In this document: positions 1 through 7,208 of the stretch, one piece after another
Layout of the letters: the number at the start of each line of letters is the position of its first letter
Numbering within the stretch: position 1 is the first letter of the stretch
The notes under the pieces: model-generated
What the model saw: the letters and a program-made list of their open reading frames with translations, nothing else
What the model was told of the DNA's origin: nothing
The model's database searches: none
Source: a virus
Length of the DNA stretch: 38,090 bases
Reading direction: 5' to 3' (one strand)
IMG/VR virus record: IMGVR_UViG_3300045996_000676
Span: 1 to 38,090 of that record
Program-made: the position numbers and the translations under genes

Positions 1-1
1 G

Positions 2-163
2 CTCATTCTCCAGCCCGGCCAGTTCTACGAAATTAACGGCATCCTCTACCGCTGTCAGAAGAAAACCAAAAAGGGGTTTGAATTGCGGCGCTTCACCGGC
101 AGCATCCACATTCCCAAAGTGAATGCGACCGGGACGATGATTCAGAACGCAAAGGAGGCGTGA
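2..163 (+). CDS. C-terminal end of an unidentified phage protein
   Basis: An open frame runs from the window edge to TGA at 161-163 and gives the last 53 residues of a protein whose start lies outside the window. It is rich in basic and aromatic residues (a KKTKKGFELRRF stretch) and has no motif I recognise. Its stop overlaps the ATG of the next gene (TGATG), so the two are translationally coupled, which supports it being real. Its position directly upstream of the terminase suggests a small early-packaging or terminase-associated protein, but that is only inference. Confidence 0.6.
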   Translation, partial: LILQPGQFYEINGILYRCQKKTKKGFELRRFTGSIHIPKVNATGTMIQNAKEA

Positions 164-306
164 TGTATTGCGACAACTGCAAACAGGGGATGCTGACGCG
201 AATTATGAGGGACGGCAATAACGCGAAAATCTTCTCTACGTGCAGGAAGGACTATATCGGGTGGATATACATCGCCACCATCAAGGGGTTTTTTAAAGAT
301 TTATGA
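163..306 (+). CDS. Small Cys-containing protein, 47 aa
   Basis: The ATG at 163 overlaps the preceding stop, and the TGA at 304-306 overlaps the next start (ATGA), so this ORF sits tightly in a coupled operon. An AAAGGAGG ribosome site lies at 151-158. The 47-residue product has a CDNC pair (C3, C6) and a third cysteine at 27, like a reduced zinc knuckle, followed by an aromatic-rich C-terminal half. No family is recognised. It is one of many small cysteine-rich proteins in this genome. Confidence 0.65.
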   Translation: MYCDNCKQGMLTRIMRDGNNAKIFSTCRKDYIGWIYIATIKGFFKDL

Positions 307-926
307 GCGTAGCGGAGGACATGCTTCAGTCGTACGCGAACGACATTCCGGGGTTCATCCTCGATGAAGGCTTTTTTGTTACCCGCGACGAGCACCGACA
401 CGAAGGCGAGTATCCCTTTCCGAATCATCCCTACCAGCGCGACTATCTCCAAGAGCTGTGTGAAAACGATCTCCTTGTTGTGACGAAAAGCCGTCAGGTC
501 ATGGTGACATGGCTAACCCTGGCCTACATTCTGGCCCGCGCGCTCACCCGAAAGCATCTGCTCTCCATCCTGCAGACCAAGCGCGAAGATGACGCTATCG
601 GCATGGCCGATCGGGTCAAGTTCATGTACGACCATCTGCCCAAGTGGATACGAGACGTGCGGCCGAAAGAAGGCGGGATCCGTGAGAATCAATCCTCTCT
701 CGAGCTGGTGACGCAAGACTCGCTGATTTGGGGTGTCCCGCAAGGCGCGGATATTATCCGGTCGCACACCGTCTCGATCTTCTACGCGGATGAAGTGGAT
801 TTTCAACCCGATGCCAAGGCCAGCCTACGAGCGGCGGCACCGTCATTAGACGGTGGACAGGGGATCTGGACCAGCTCGGCATGTTTAGGGGGACTAACTG
901 GCCAGCTCATTCATGGAAGCTGGTAA
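303..926 (+). CDS. Terminase large subunit, ATPase half
   Basis: This 207-residue protein is the N-terminal motor domain of a large terminase, which hydrolyses ATP to pump DNA into the procapsid through the portal. Visible motifs are a YQRDYLQEL adenine-contact segment (residues 44-52), a Walker A-like TKSRQVMVTW (61-70), a Walker B SIFYADE (158-164) and the coupling motif TSSA (190-193). The ORF stops 14 residues after TSSA, so the RNase H-like nuclease domain is missing; it is found in the separate ORF at 1252-2427. A whole TerL is usually 450-650 residues. The stop may reflect a frameshift: the frame that opens at 881 continues as HSWKLVN, which resembles the expected TerL continuation. 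The start overlaps the upstream stop (ATGA). Confidence 0.85.
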   Translation: MSVAEDMLQSYANDIPGFILDEGFFVTRDEHRHEGEYPFPNHPYQRDYLQELCENDLLVVTKSRQVMVTWLTLAYILARALTRKHLLSILQTKREDDAIGMADRVKFMYDHLPKWIRDVRPKEGGIRENQSSLELVTQDSLIWGVPQGADIIRSHTVSIFYADEVDFQPDAKASLRAAAPSLDGGQGIWTSSACLGGLTGQLIHGSW

Positions 927-943
927 ACAGGGAGGACGGCACG

Positions 944-1255
944 ATGTTAGACGGCAAAGAGCTAGAGGACGCGATTGCAGCAAAGCCGGGCGAGAAGGTG
1001 GAGATGCATCAGATCATTAAACGGATCAAGTCGAAAAACTTCATGACGTTGGAAGGGGTCGGCTGTCCAACAGTCACGGTCTGCAACCTCATCCTGGATA
1101 ACGGCTACTCGGTGCGCGGAGAGGCGGCCTGCGTGGTTCCTGAAAATTTCGACAAAGAAATCGGCGAGACGATCGCGTATCGAGACGCCTTCGATAAGCT
1201 CTGGCCGCTGTTCGGCTTCTTGCTCGCAGAGAAAATCTACACCAGGGGCAAGTGA
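944..1255 (+). CDS. N4 gp49 / Sf6 gene 66-like protein
   Basis: The 103-residue product matches the N4 gp49/Sf6 gp66 phage family of unknown function. The diagnostic C-terminal block is visible: a GEAACV segment, NFDKEIG, then AFDKLWPLFGFLLAEK. I chose the ATG at 944 because GGAGG lies at 931-935 with 8-nt spacing; the frame is open back to 881, but that part resembles terminase sequence. The gene lies between the ATPase and nuclease halves of the terminase, and its TGA overlaps the GTG of the nuclease ORF (GTGA), so all three are expressed together. Members usually sit among small accessory genes, so this position is unusual and suggests insertion into the terminase gene. Confidence 0.8.
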   Translation: MLDGKELEDAIAAKPGEKVEMHQIIKRIKSKNFMTLEGVGCPTVTVCNLILDNGYSVRGEAACVVPENFDKEIGETIAYRDAFDKLWPLFGFLLAEKIYTRGK

Positions 1256-2427
1256 CAGACCTCCAAACCAAAACCTGCCCACGATGTCAGCGCATGTTGC
1301 CGACCGTCGACTTTGCGAAAAACGCAGAGACGAAGGACGGGCTGTACACCTATTGCAACTCCTGCAAATACGACATTGAACGGCTGAAGAAGTATCCGGC
1401 GCGGGCCATGCCGGAAGATACCGCACAGGGCAACCTCGAGCGGCCGGTACCGAAAAAAGCGGCGGTGCACGCCAAGATTCCCGTCGGGATCCTAAACGGG
1501 ATCAAGGTACCGGAAAAGGTCGAACAGACCTCACCTGGGATGTGGAAATGGACCTCCCCGAAAGGCTGGCGCGTGCTGGCCATCCACTACAGCGCCGATC
1601 CGACGAAGGATCCCCGGACGGTCAACGGCGCCGCCTGGGTCAATAAGCGCAAGGCTTCCATGTCAGAGCGCGACTGGAAGCGCGAAATGGAAATTGACCA
1701 TACGGTATCGGAGGGGCAACCGTTCTTTTCCACGTTCAACCGGTCGGTGCATGTCCGGCCGTGCGAATACGATCCGGAGCGGCCGTTGGTGCGGAGCTGG
1801 GACTTTGGGAAAGCCCATCCGGCCGTGGTGTTCGGCCAGATGGACAAGCGGAACCAGCTTCGAATCCTCTACTCGATGATCGAGACGAACAAGGATATTT
1901 TCTCGTTTGCGCCGTTTGTGCTCGGGGAAACGAATCAGCGATATCCGGGCGCGAAGCTGGTCGACTATTGCGACCCGGCCGGCTCGCAAGAAACGGACAA
2001 GGGCGCCACGACCATGATTCTCTCTCAGAAATTTGGGATCACCTTGCACTATCGCTTTTCGTTCCTGGAAGAAGGGCTCCGGATGATGGAGCAACGCTTA
2101 AAGATCCAGGAATACGGCGAGCCCGGCATGATTATCGATCCCATCAACCACGATCTGATTAACGGCTTTGCCGGCGGCTACAAGCTGGACGTCGGCGCCA
2201 GCGGCAAGGACTCAGAGGGCCGGCTGAAGAACAATCCGAAAAAGGATGGCTGGTTCGACCACCTAATGGACGCGCTCCGCTATATGTACATCGGGCTCTT
2301 CACGCTGACGGCGGATGACAAAGTGAGCGAAGCGGAAGCGTGGGATAAGGTGGGACTCTGGCGGACCAACAAGCAGCACCGGGATAAGAACGAGGACATG
2401 GAGGCGCTCGGTGAATTTTGCGGCTAA
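1252..2427 (+). CDS. Terminase large subunit, nuclease half with zinc-ribbon N-terminus
   Basis: This 391-residue protein carries the terminase linker (GWRVLAIHYSADP, about 106-117, and DWKREMEID, 141-149) followed by the RNase H-like headful nuclease. Likely metal-binding acids are D184 (SWDFG), D241 (CDPAG) and D336/D340 (FDHLMDALRY). Residues 1-90 are foreign to terminases: a C9-x2-C12/C35-x2-C38 zinc-ribbon with F21 and KDGLYTYC, the pattern seen at the N-terminus of phage HNH or endonuclease VII-type proteins, but with no HNH motif following. The start is GTG, overlapping the gp49-like stop. It should act with the ATPase half at 303-926 as a two-chain terminase, unless the RNA or protein is spliced. 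Confidence 0.85.
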   Translation: MTDLQTKTCPRCQRMLPTVDFAKNAETKDGLYTYCNSCKYDIERLKKYPARAMPEDTAQGNLERPVPKKAAVHAKIPVGILNGIKVPEKVEQTSPGMWKWTSPKGWRVLAIHYSADPTKDPRTVNGAAWVNKRKASMSERDWKREMEIDHTVSEGQPFFSTFNRSVHVRPCEYDPERPLVRSWDFGKAHPAVVFGQMDKRNQLRILYSMIETNKDIFSFAPFVLGETNQRYPGAKLVDYCDPAGSQETDKGATTMILSQKFGITLHYRFSFLEEGLRMMEQRLKIQEYGEPGMIIDPINHDLINGFAGGYKLDVGASGKDSEGRLKNNPKKDGWFDHLMDALRYMYIGLFTLTADDKVSEAEAWDKVGLWRTNKQHRDKNEDMEALGEFCG

Positions 2428-2989
2428 GGAAATCCTGGAAGGGATGCGGATCCCGAAATGGTACGGCGTGGCATACTTCGAACTCAACCGAAACGTGGCC
2501 GTGTGCTACCCGGTCCCCTTCAACTGGGTAGTGCGATGGGCGCGCGATGCCTGGCTGTTCCTCAAAAACCCTCCGCCGCAACGAGACCTAAAAGCGTTTA
2601 TGCGTGGCATTCGTCAAGGGCGCGAATTGGGAGAGGAGTACGGGCGTGAAGTCGGCTTCGACAAAGGGTACGCCGCGGCCCGGCAAATCTACCAGCACGA
2701 AAACGACGCGCAAAAAAAGGCGCTCAATCACTTCATGAAGGCGCTGGTCGACCAACACAACATGAGGCTTCCCAATGTGGTTTTGGCAACAGAAACCGTG
2801 TGCCGTGTGTGCGGAGAAAGACAAGCGATTGCAGCAGATGGAGCTACAGGCGGACATGCTAAAGATGCAGCTCCAGGACAGCCGGCTCCGGGAACAAAAG
2901 GCGATCGACTCCCTCCTTGGAGAGCGAAACCTTCCAGGCGTGACGCCACCGGCGAGGATGTCAGCGAAGGACTCCCAGGGGGCCCTTGA
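2411..2989 (+). CDS. Unidentified protein with long C-terminal overlap
   Basis: A GTG at 2411 opens a 192-codon frame overlapping the end of the terminase nuclease ORF by 17 nt. Residues 1-120 look like genuine protein: an aromatic, amphipathic N-terminal half (VPFNWVVRWARDAWLFL) and a charged helical segment. From about position 2775 it overlaps the next gene in another frame for 215 nt, and there its composition turns to Gly, Pro, Ala and Arg, as expected of an out-of-frame reading. Either the ORF simply lacks a stop and continues through the next gene, or a stop was lost by frameshift. No family is recognised. Confidence 0.55.
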   Translation: MNFAAKEILEGMRIPKWYGVAYFELNRNVAVCYPVPFNWVVRWARDAWLFLKNPPPQRDLKAFMRGIRQGRELGEEYGREVGFDKGYAAARQIYQHENDAQKKALNHFMKALVDQHNMRLPNVVLATETVCRVCGERQAIAADGATGGHAKDAAPGQPAPGTKGDRLPPWRAKPSRRDATGEDVSEGLPGGP

Positions 2990-3083
2990 TGACGCGATGG
3001 CGCTCTTTAAAGACGAGGACGACAAGGGGGACGGGCTCGTTCAAGAGGCCGATACGATCTTTTCGGAGGACCGGGCGCAATGA
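2775..3083 (+). CDS. Zinc-knuckle coiled-coil protein
   Basis: This 102-residue protein starts MWFWQQKPCAVC, with a CxxC pair, followed by a Gln/Leu/Lys-rich coiled coil (about residues 18-50) and an acidic C-terminus. Small phage proteins with an N-terminal CxxC and a coiled coil are common near terminase and portal genes, but their role is not established. A GAGG site at 2764-2767 precedes the ATG by 7 nt. Its TGA overlaps the next ATG (ATGA at 3080). It shares 215 nt with the upstream ORF in a different frame; the coiled-coil pattern favours this frame as the coding one here. Confidence 0.7.
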   Translation: MWFWQQKPCAVCAEKDKRLQQMELQADMLKMQLQDSRLREQKAIDSLLGERNLPGVTPPARMSAKDSQGALDDAMALFKDEDDKGDGLVQEADTIFSEDRAQ

Positions 3084-3262
3084 GTGATTTCTTGACATCA
3101 GGGCAAACCCCTGGTATTGATCCACTACGCGAAGCTAGGTGCCCCGGATGCGGGAAGCTGAAATTCAAGTTTCGAGGGAGAATCCAGTTTCTCGAACTGA
3201 AGTGCCGATGCAAACAACTTTTTACGGTGGTGGGTTATGAAGTAAAAGCGACGATCACATAA
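3080..3262 (+). CDS. Com-like zinc-finger protein
   Basis: The 60-residue product has C21-x2-C24 and C42-x1-C44 separated by a basic strand and FLELKC. This matches the Mu Com-like zinc-finger family; Mu Com binds mom mRNA and activates its translation. No Mom-like modification gene is visible nearby, so an RNA-binding or regulatory role is only an inference from family. The ATG overlaps the preceding TGA. It is the last gene before the strong terminator at 3289-3323. Confidence 0.7.
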   Translation: MSDFLTSGQTPGIDPLREARCPGCGKLKFKFRGRIQFLELKCRCKQLFTVVGYEVKATIT

Positions 3263-3288
3263 GAGCCTACCTCGGTTTTAAACCACTC

Positions 3289-3323
3289 AAGGCCTCGGTC
3301 CTCACGGATCGGGGCCTTTTTTT
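3289..3323 (+). terminator. Rho-independent terminator before the portal gene
   Basis: A 13-bp stem (AAGGCCTCGGTCC paired with GGATCGGGGCCTT, two G-U wobbles) with a TCAC loop is followed at once by a run of seven T residues. It lies between the Com-like gene and the portal start, 11 nt before the portal ATG. No convincing promoter is visible between terminator and portal, so it probably attenuates downstream transcription, or needs antitermination, and does not cleanly separate two units. Confidence 0.9.
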
Positions 3324-3334
3324 ATTCCAAAATT

Positions 3335-5554
3335 ATGACCGACCAGCAAATCCTAGACAGAGTGCGCGAAATCAAGCGGAAGAGCCAATACCTCCGGTAT
3401 GGGTTCGAGCGCGACATTTTCCGCAACCTCCTCTTCAAGCAGGGGCATCAGTGGATTGTCTGGGATGGCACAACCCGGCGCTTTCGGCAGAAGAAGCTGA
3501 AGAGCTGGGTCCCGATGCCGGTCACGAATAAGTTTGCCGAACTGCTCGACTCGCTCGCCTCGTTGATCCTCCGGGTAGATCCGCCCATGCAATGGCGCTC
3601 ACTGGACGATCAAGACGAAGTGAAGAAGTCCATCGCCGAAACCGCCACGGCCGCATTGGCTCGGGCGCGCGATCGGGTGCACTTCGCCAATCTCCGCCAA
3701 GAGCTGGCGACGTGGCTCGTCTATAGCGGCAACGGCTTTCTGGTCAATTCCTACGACCCGACCGGCGGACATAAATACAAAATCCCGCTGCACGAGTGCC
3801 AAGAGTGCCGCAACGTCAATATGCCTGTGGCCTTTGAGGACGGGTGCGAAGAGTGCGGCTCACAGAATCACAACATCCAGCTCGTCAACGGCCTGCCGCA
3901 AGAGCAAGAGCTAACCGGCGGCGCCGAATTCTCGGAAGTCGCCACCCCGTTCGAAATGTTCATGGACTTCTCGATTACCCAATTCCACATGCAGCCGGAG
4001 GCGCTTCGCGTGAAGACGCGCCAGCTCACCTATTTCAAGGAGCATTGGGGGGCTAAAGGCGAAAAGGTGCAAGCGTCGGGCTCGTCTACGCTGGGGGAAT
4101 TCTACGCGGCTTCGATGGCGTATATGTCCTCGGGCTCCGGGATCTCGCCGGCGGCGACGATAGCCCAGAAAATGCCGACGGCCGCGGAAGAGTGCTATTG
4201 GGTCAAGCCCTGCCAAGAATTCAAGGACGGGCTCTATCTCGTCTGTGCCGGCGACGTCATTCTCGAGAAAGACTCCCTCTCCTGCAAAAACCATCTCGGC
4301 GAGCAGTTTATCCCGGTCCAGCACATTGTCTTTGACCACATCCCCGGCTCGGCGATGGGGAAGACGGTAGCGAACGACCTCGCGCCCAAGCAGAAGCAGC
4401 GCAACGAGCTGGAGAGCCTGATTCAGCTCATCACCATGCGGATGGCGAACCCCGTCTGGATCGTCCCGTACGGAACGGACGTCGAAGGCTTCTCCGGCCA
4501 GCCGGGCGCGCTCCTCAAAGCGATTCAACTCAGCCCGAATGCCAGCGGCGAACCCAAGCGCCTCCCTGGAGAGAACGTCCCAAGCTCCGTCATGGCGTGG
4601 CTGGAGAAGATCGATAACGACCTCGAGTCGCAAGCGTCGATGTTTGACGCACTCAAGGGCAACGCCCCCCCCGGCATTACTGCCGGATACGCGATTCAGC
4701 TCCTCATCGAACGAGGACAGTCGCGGTGGGGGCCCTTATTCCAGCGGTGGGAAAACGGCTGGATGGACTGGGCCACGAACATTACGGCCTTCCAACGGGC
4801 GTACATGCCGGCCGATGAATTGCTGATGATCCTCGGGCCGCACGGTACCTGGGAAGTGGCGAAATTCAAAGAGGACGACTTTGCCGTCATCAACCTGAAG
4901 GTCGAACCGAATTCCGCCAAGCCGACCTCTTCCATTACGCAACAGGCCATCCTCGACAACCTGCTTTCAAAGAACCTGATTGACACGACCGACCCGCACA
5001 ACAAGAGCGAAATCCTCCGCATGGTCGGGATGACGCAATTCGATAACGTCTCCGACTGGGACATGAAGGATGCGGCGCGCGAAGAGCAATCCTTCCTGGA
5101 CATTACGAAGATTTTCGACCTCGCCGCGGCCAACAAGAAAATCCAAGAGCTGGCCATGTTCAACCCTGAAGCGGCGGACATGGAGGCGAAGAAGGTTCAG
5201 CAGATCACGACACAGGGCGCCCTCCGCTTCCGTCCGCAGATCGATAACCACGTCATTCATCTCTGGTCGCACAAGAAATTCGCCAAGACGGACGCCTTCA
5301 TGAAACTGCCGGCGGAATGGCAGGCCGTCTTTATCCAGCATATCGAACTCGCCGCGATGCAGATCATGCAGGAATCCCAACAGCTCGCGCTGCTCAACGC
5401 GCCACAAGCCGGACCGCCGGGGTCTCCGTCCCCTGGTGCACCGGGCAAACCTCCAGCCCCTCAGTCTGAAAAGCCTGGGGAGCTGGCGGCAAGCCCGAAA
5501 GGTGGGCACGCGCAAATGCCGGCCATGTCGGCAGGGGTACCTGGTGGGAGCTGA
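3335..5554 (+). CDS. Portal protein
   Basis: At 739 residues this is the size of a podovirus (P22-like) portal, the dodecameric ring at the capsid vertex that docks terminase and then the tail. The N-terminal region (FKQGHQW, WVPMPVTNKF, LILRVDPP) and the long central helical body (DHIPGSAMGKTVANDL, QKQRNELESLIQ) fit this family. Residues 155-174 hold an inserted zinc ribbon (C155, C158, C171, C174) not typical of portals. The C-terminus is Pro/Gly-rich and low complexity. The ATG at 3335 has no Shine-Dalgarno sequence, only an A/T-rich leader after the terminator. The stop overlaps the next start (TGATG). Confidence 0.85.
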   Translation: MTDQQILDRVREIKRKSQYLRYGFERDIFRNLLFKQGHQWIVWDGTTRRFRQKKLKSWVPMPVTNKFAELLDSLASLILRVDPPMQWRSLDDQDEVKKSIAETATAALARARDRVHFANLRQELATWLVYSGNGFLVNSYDPTGGHKYKIPLHECQECRNVNMPVAFEDGCEECGSQNHNIQLVNGLPQEQELTGGAEFSEVATPFEMFMDFSITQFHMQPEALRVKTRQLTYFKEHWGAKGEKVQASGSSTLGEFYAASMAYMSSGSGISPAATIAQKMPTAAEECYWVKPCQEFKDGLYLVCAGDVILEKDSLSCKNHLGEQFIPVQHIVFDHIPGSAMGKTVANDLAPKQKQRNELESLIQLITMRMANPVWIVPYGTDVEGFSGQPGALLKAIQLSPNASGEPKRLPGENVPSSVMAWLEKIDNDLESQASMFDALKGNAPPGITAGYAIQLLIERGQSRWGPLFQRWENGWMDWATNITAFQRAYMPADELLMILGPHGTWEVAKFKEDDFAVINLKVEPNSAKPTSSITQQAILDNLLSKNLIDTTDPHNKSEILRMVGMTQFDNVSDWDMKDAAREEQSFLDITKIFDLAAANKKIQELAMFNPEAADMEAKKVQQITTQGALRFRPQIDNHVIHLWSHKKFAKTDAFMKLPAEWQAVFIQHIELAAMQIMQESQQLALLNAPQAGPPGSPSPGAPGKPPAPQSEKPGELAASPKGGHAQMPAMSAGVPGGS

Positions 5555-6267
5555 TGGGCGCGATTAGGCGACGACTCAGAGGAGATGAGGATTTGGGGCA
5601 GTACCTAGCAGAGACAGGGGATCCGAATCCGCCGGCTAATGTGGCCGCGCAAATCGCCAAAACAAATGCGAGCTATCCGACTTTCAGCCCAAAGCCTGGA
5701 TCTGTGCGGTACACGCCGGAGAGGCTCAACGCCGCCGGGTTCACGATGAAGTCTGGGCCGACCAAAGGGCGCGTTGTCATTTCAACGGGCGCTGAAGAAG
5801 GCCACGTTCCCAACACGCTCGCCCATGAATCCCTCCATCAACGGTTTGATGAGCACGGCAACCGACCGCCGCGGATGGGGATGAGCGGCAAACCCCTAGA
5901 CCTGGACGCAATCGGCAACTGGCCACGCTGGGAGTTGAGTCGCCGGATGAAGGATCTGCAGCCGGACGACCAATTCGGGCCGTACTGGGGCATGAGGGCG
6001 AACCGCAACGGGGAAGAGCAACTCGCAAATATCTACGGATACGAAGGATCCCTCCCAAAAGGCTCAGCCATCACCGGGACGGAGGTAGGGAAGGCGCTCT
6101 TCGACGGCCGGCAATCCCTCAAGGATTACTACTTTTCCCAAGTATCACATCCCTACGGTGGCCTCTGGGAAGGGCAGACGCCGGAACCTTCTATGACATC
6201 GCAGATAGCCGACCGGTTCAAGCAATTCCTGCTCAAGAGAGGAATCAACTTTGTCGGCAATCCATAA
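5554..6267 (+). CDS. Putative HExxH metallopeptidase-like protein
   Basis: A 237-residue protein coupled to the portal gene by a TGATG overlap. Residues 91-95 read HESLH, an HExxH zinc-peptidase motif preceded by hydrophobic TLA, as in zincin helices. A possible third ligand lies in NGEEQLANIYGYEG (around residue 153-160), the right kind of segment for a gluzincin. The position between portal and scaffold is where many phages encode a prohead protease, so a capsid maturation or scaffold-degrading role is possible; prohead proteases are normally serine or aspartic enzymes, so this would be unusual. Function is inferred only from the motif and context. Confidence 0.6.
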   Translation: MGAIRRRLRGDEDLGQYLAETGDPNPPANVAAQIAKTNASYPTFSPKPGSVRYTPERLNAAGFTMKSGPTKGRVVISTGAEEGHVPNTLAHESLHQRFDEHGNRPPRMGMSGKPLDLDAIGNWPRWELSRRMKDLQPDDQFGPYWGMRANRNGEEQLANIYGYEGSLPKGSAITGTEVGKALFDGRQSLKDYYFSQVSHPYGGLWEGQTPEPSMTSQIADRFKQFLLKRGINFVGNP

Positions 6268-6365
6268 CGCCTGTCGGGGCGCTCGCGCCCGTTAATCAGC
6301 GAGCCATCGGCCGCTGGCCGTTTCCAGCGTATCGGACCACGCCGTAACCGTGGGGGAGGTTCCAG
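6268..6365 (+). promoter_or_regulatory. Structured leader before the scaffold gene
   Basis: This 98-nt gap holds two small perfect hairpins: GGGCG-CTCG-CGCCC at 6277-6290 and CGGCC-GCT-GGCCG at 6308-6320. Neither has a following T run, so they are not simple terminators. A strong GGGGGAGG ribosome site lies just before the scaffold ATG. They may stabilise or set the 5' end of the scaffold and capsid mRNA; no promoter is clear. Confidence 0.4.
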
Positions 6366-7193
6366 ATGAAGAGGACGTTTTGGTTTACCGACGAAGAAAC
6401 CGGGCTCAGTTTTCCACCGTTTTGCGGAGGGGATGGTCCCCCGGCGGGAGATCCGCCGGCTGCAGATCCGCCTGTAGATCCCAACGGTGGTGCTCAGGAT
6501 CCGCCCGCGCCGCCTCCTGAGAGGACCGTCCCGGTGTCCGCGTTGGTGGCTGAACGGCGCCGCCATGCCGGGCAGGTTAACAGCCTCGCCGCACAGATTG
6601 CCGCCCTGACTGAAGAGATTAGAGGGCAAGCATCGAAAGTACCGGCCGGCGCTGACGATCCGCAAGAAGCGGAACGGAAGAAGGTTGAGAAGTATTACGG
6701 CATCGACAAGCTGAAAGAAACGCTGGCCGGGCTCCAGGAAAAACTTTCGGGACTCGACCAACTCAAGGCCCAGACCGAACAGCTCTCCAATATGTTCACG
6801 TCGCGGGAGAACGCCCGGATGAACAGGGCGGAAACGATCGGGGTGAAAGCCTTCGATGCTTCACTCGGCGTCACGCAGGAAGTCTGGGACCAGTGGGTTG
6901 CCTCACAGATGGGCCAAGACGACATCGAGGAAATTGTCGTCATGGGCAACGTCCAGCACATGAACGAAGTCGTAAAACGCGCGAAGGCCATCCTCGCACG
7001 CGGGGGGAAGCCTCCGGCGCCGCCGGCTTCATTACAACGAGACCTTAGAACCGTCAGCCGTTTGCCGGGCACGCCGGCACCTGGCGGAAACCCGCCGACT
7101 CCTCCAGCGGAAGAAAAACTCACAGGCCGCGCCCTGCACCATCGGGCCGCTTCGCGCTTGCAAGAGGTTTTCGACCGCTCGCAGAGGGGGTAG
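6366..7193 (+). CDS. Scaffolding protein
   Basis: This 275-residue protein lies immediately upstream of the major capsid gene, the usual scaffold position. It has a Pro/Gly/Asp-rich N-terminus (residues 20-52), a long coiled coil (about 60-150, with QVNSLAAQIAALTEEI and LKETLAGLQEKLSGLDQLK), a helical segment with conserved-looking DQWVASQMGQDDIEE, and a proline-rich, then basic C-terminus (ALHHRAASRLQEVF) that could bind capsid subunits. This composition is typical of podovirus scaffolds, which direct procapsid assembly and then leave. GGGGGAGG precedes the ATG with about 6-nt spacing. Confidence 0.75.
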   Translation: MKRTFWFTDEETGLSFPPFCGGDGPPAGDPPAADPPVDPNGGAQDPPAPPPERTVPVSALVAERRRHAGQVNSLAAQIAALTEEIRGQASKVPAGADDPQEAERKKVEKYYGIDKLKETLAGLQEKLSGLDQLKAQTEQLSNMFTSRENARMNRAETIGVKAFDASLGVTQEVWDQWVASQMGQDDIEEIVVMGNVQHMNEVVKRAKAILARGGKPPAPPASLQRDLRTVSRLPGTPAPGGNPPTPPAEEKLTGRALHHRAASRLQEVFDRSQRG

Positions 7194-7208
7194 GCAAGAA
7201 AGGACATC

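Noticed and set aside
962-1426. Minus-strand ORF of 154 codons opposite the gp49-like and terminase genes
   Set aside because: It lies antisense to genes with clear family matches and overlapping starts, and has the Arg/Cys-rich composition of a shadow frame.
3911-4633. Minus-strand ORF of 240 codons opposite the portal gene
   Set aside because: It is antisense to the portal, lacks a ribosome site and reads as a complement of coding codons.
6277-6320. Terminator between the HExxH and scaffold genes
   Set aside because: The hairpins are only 5 bp and no T run follows.
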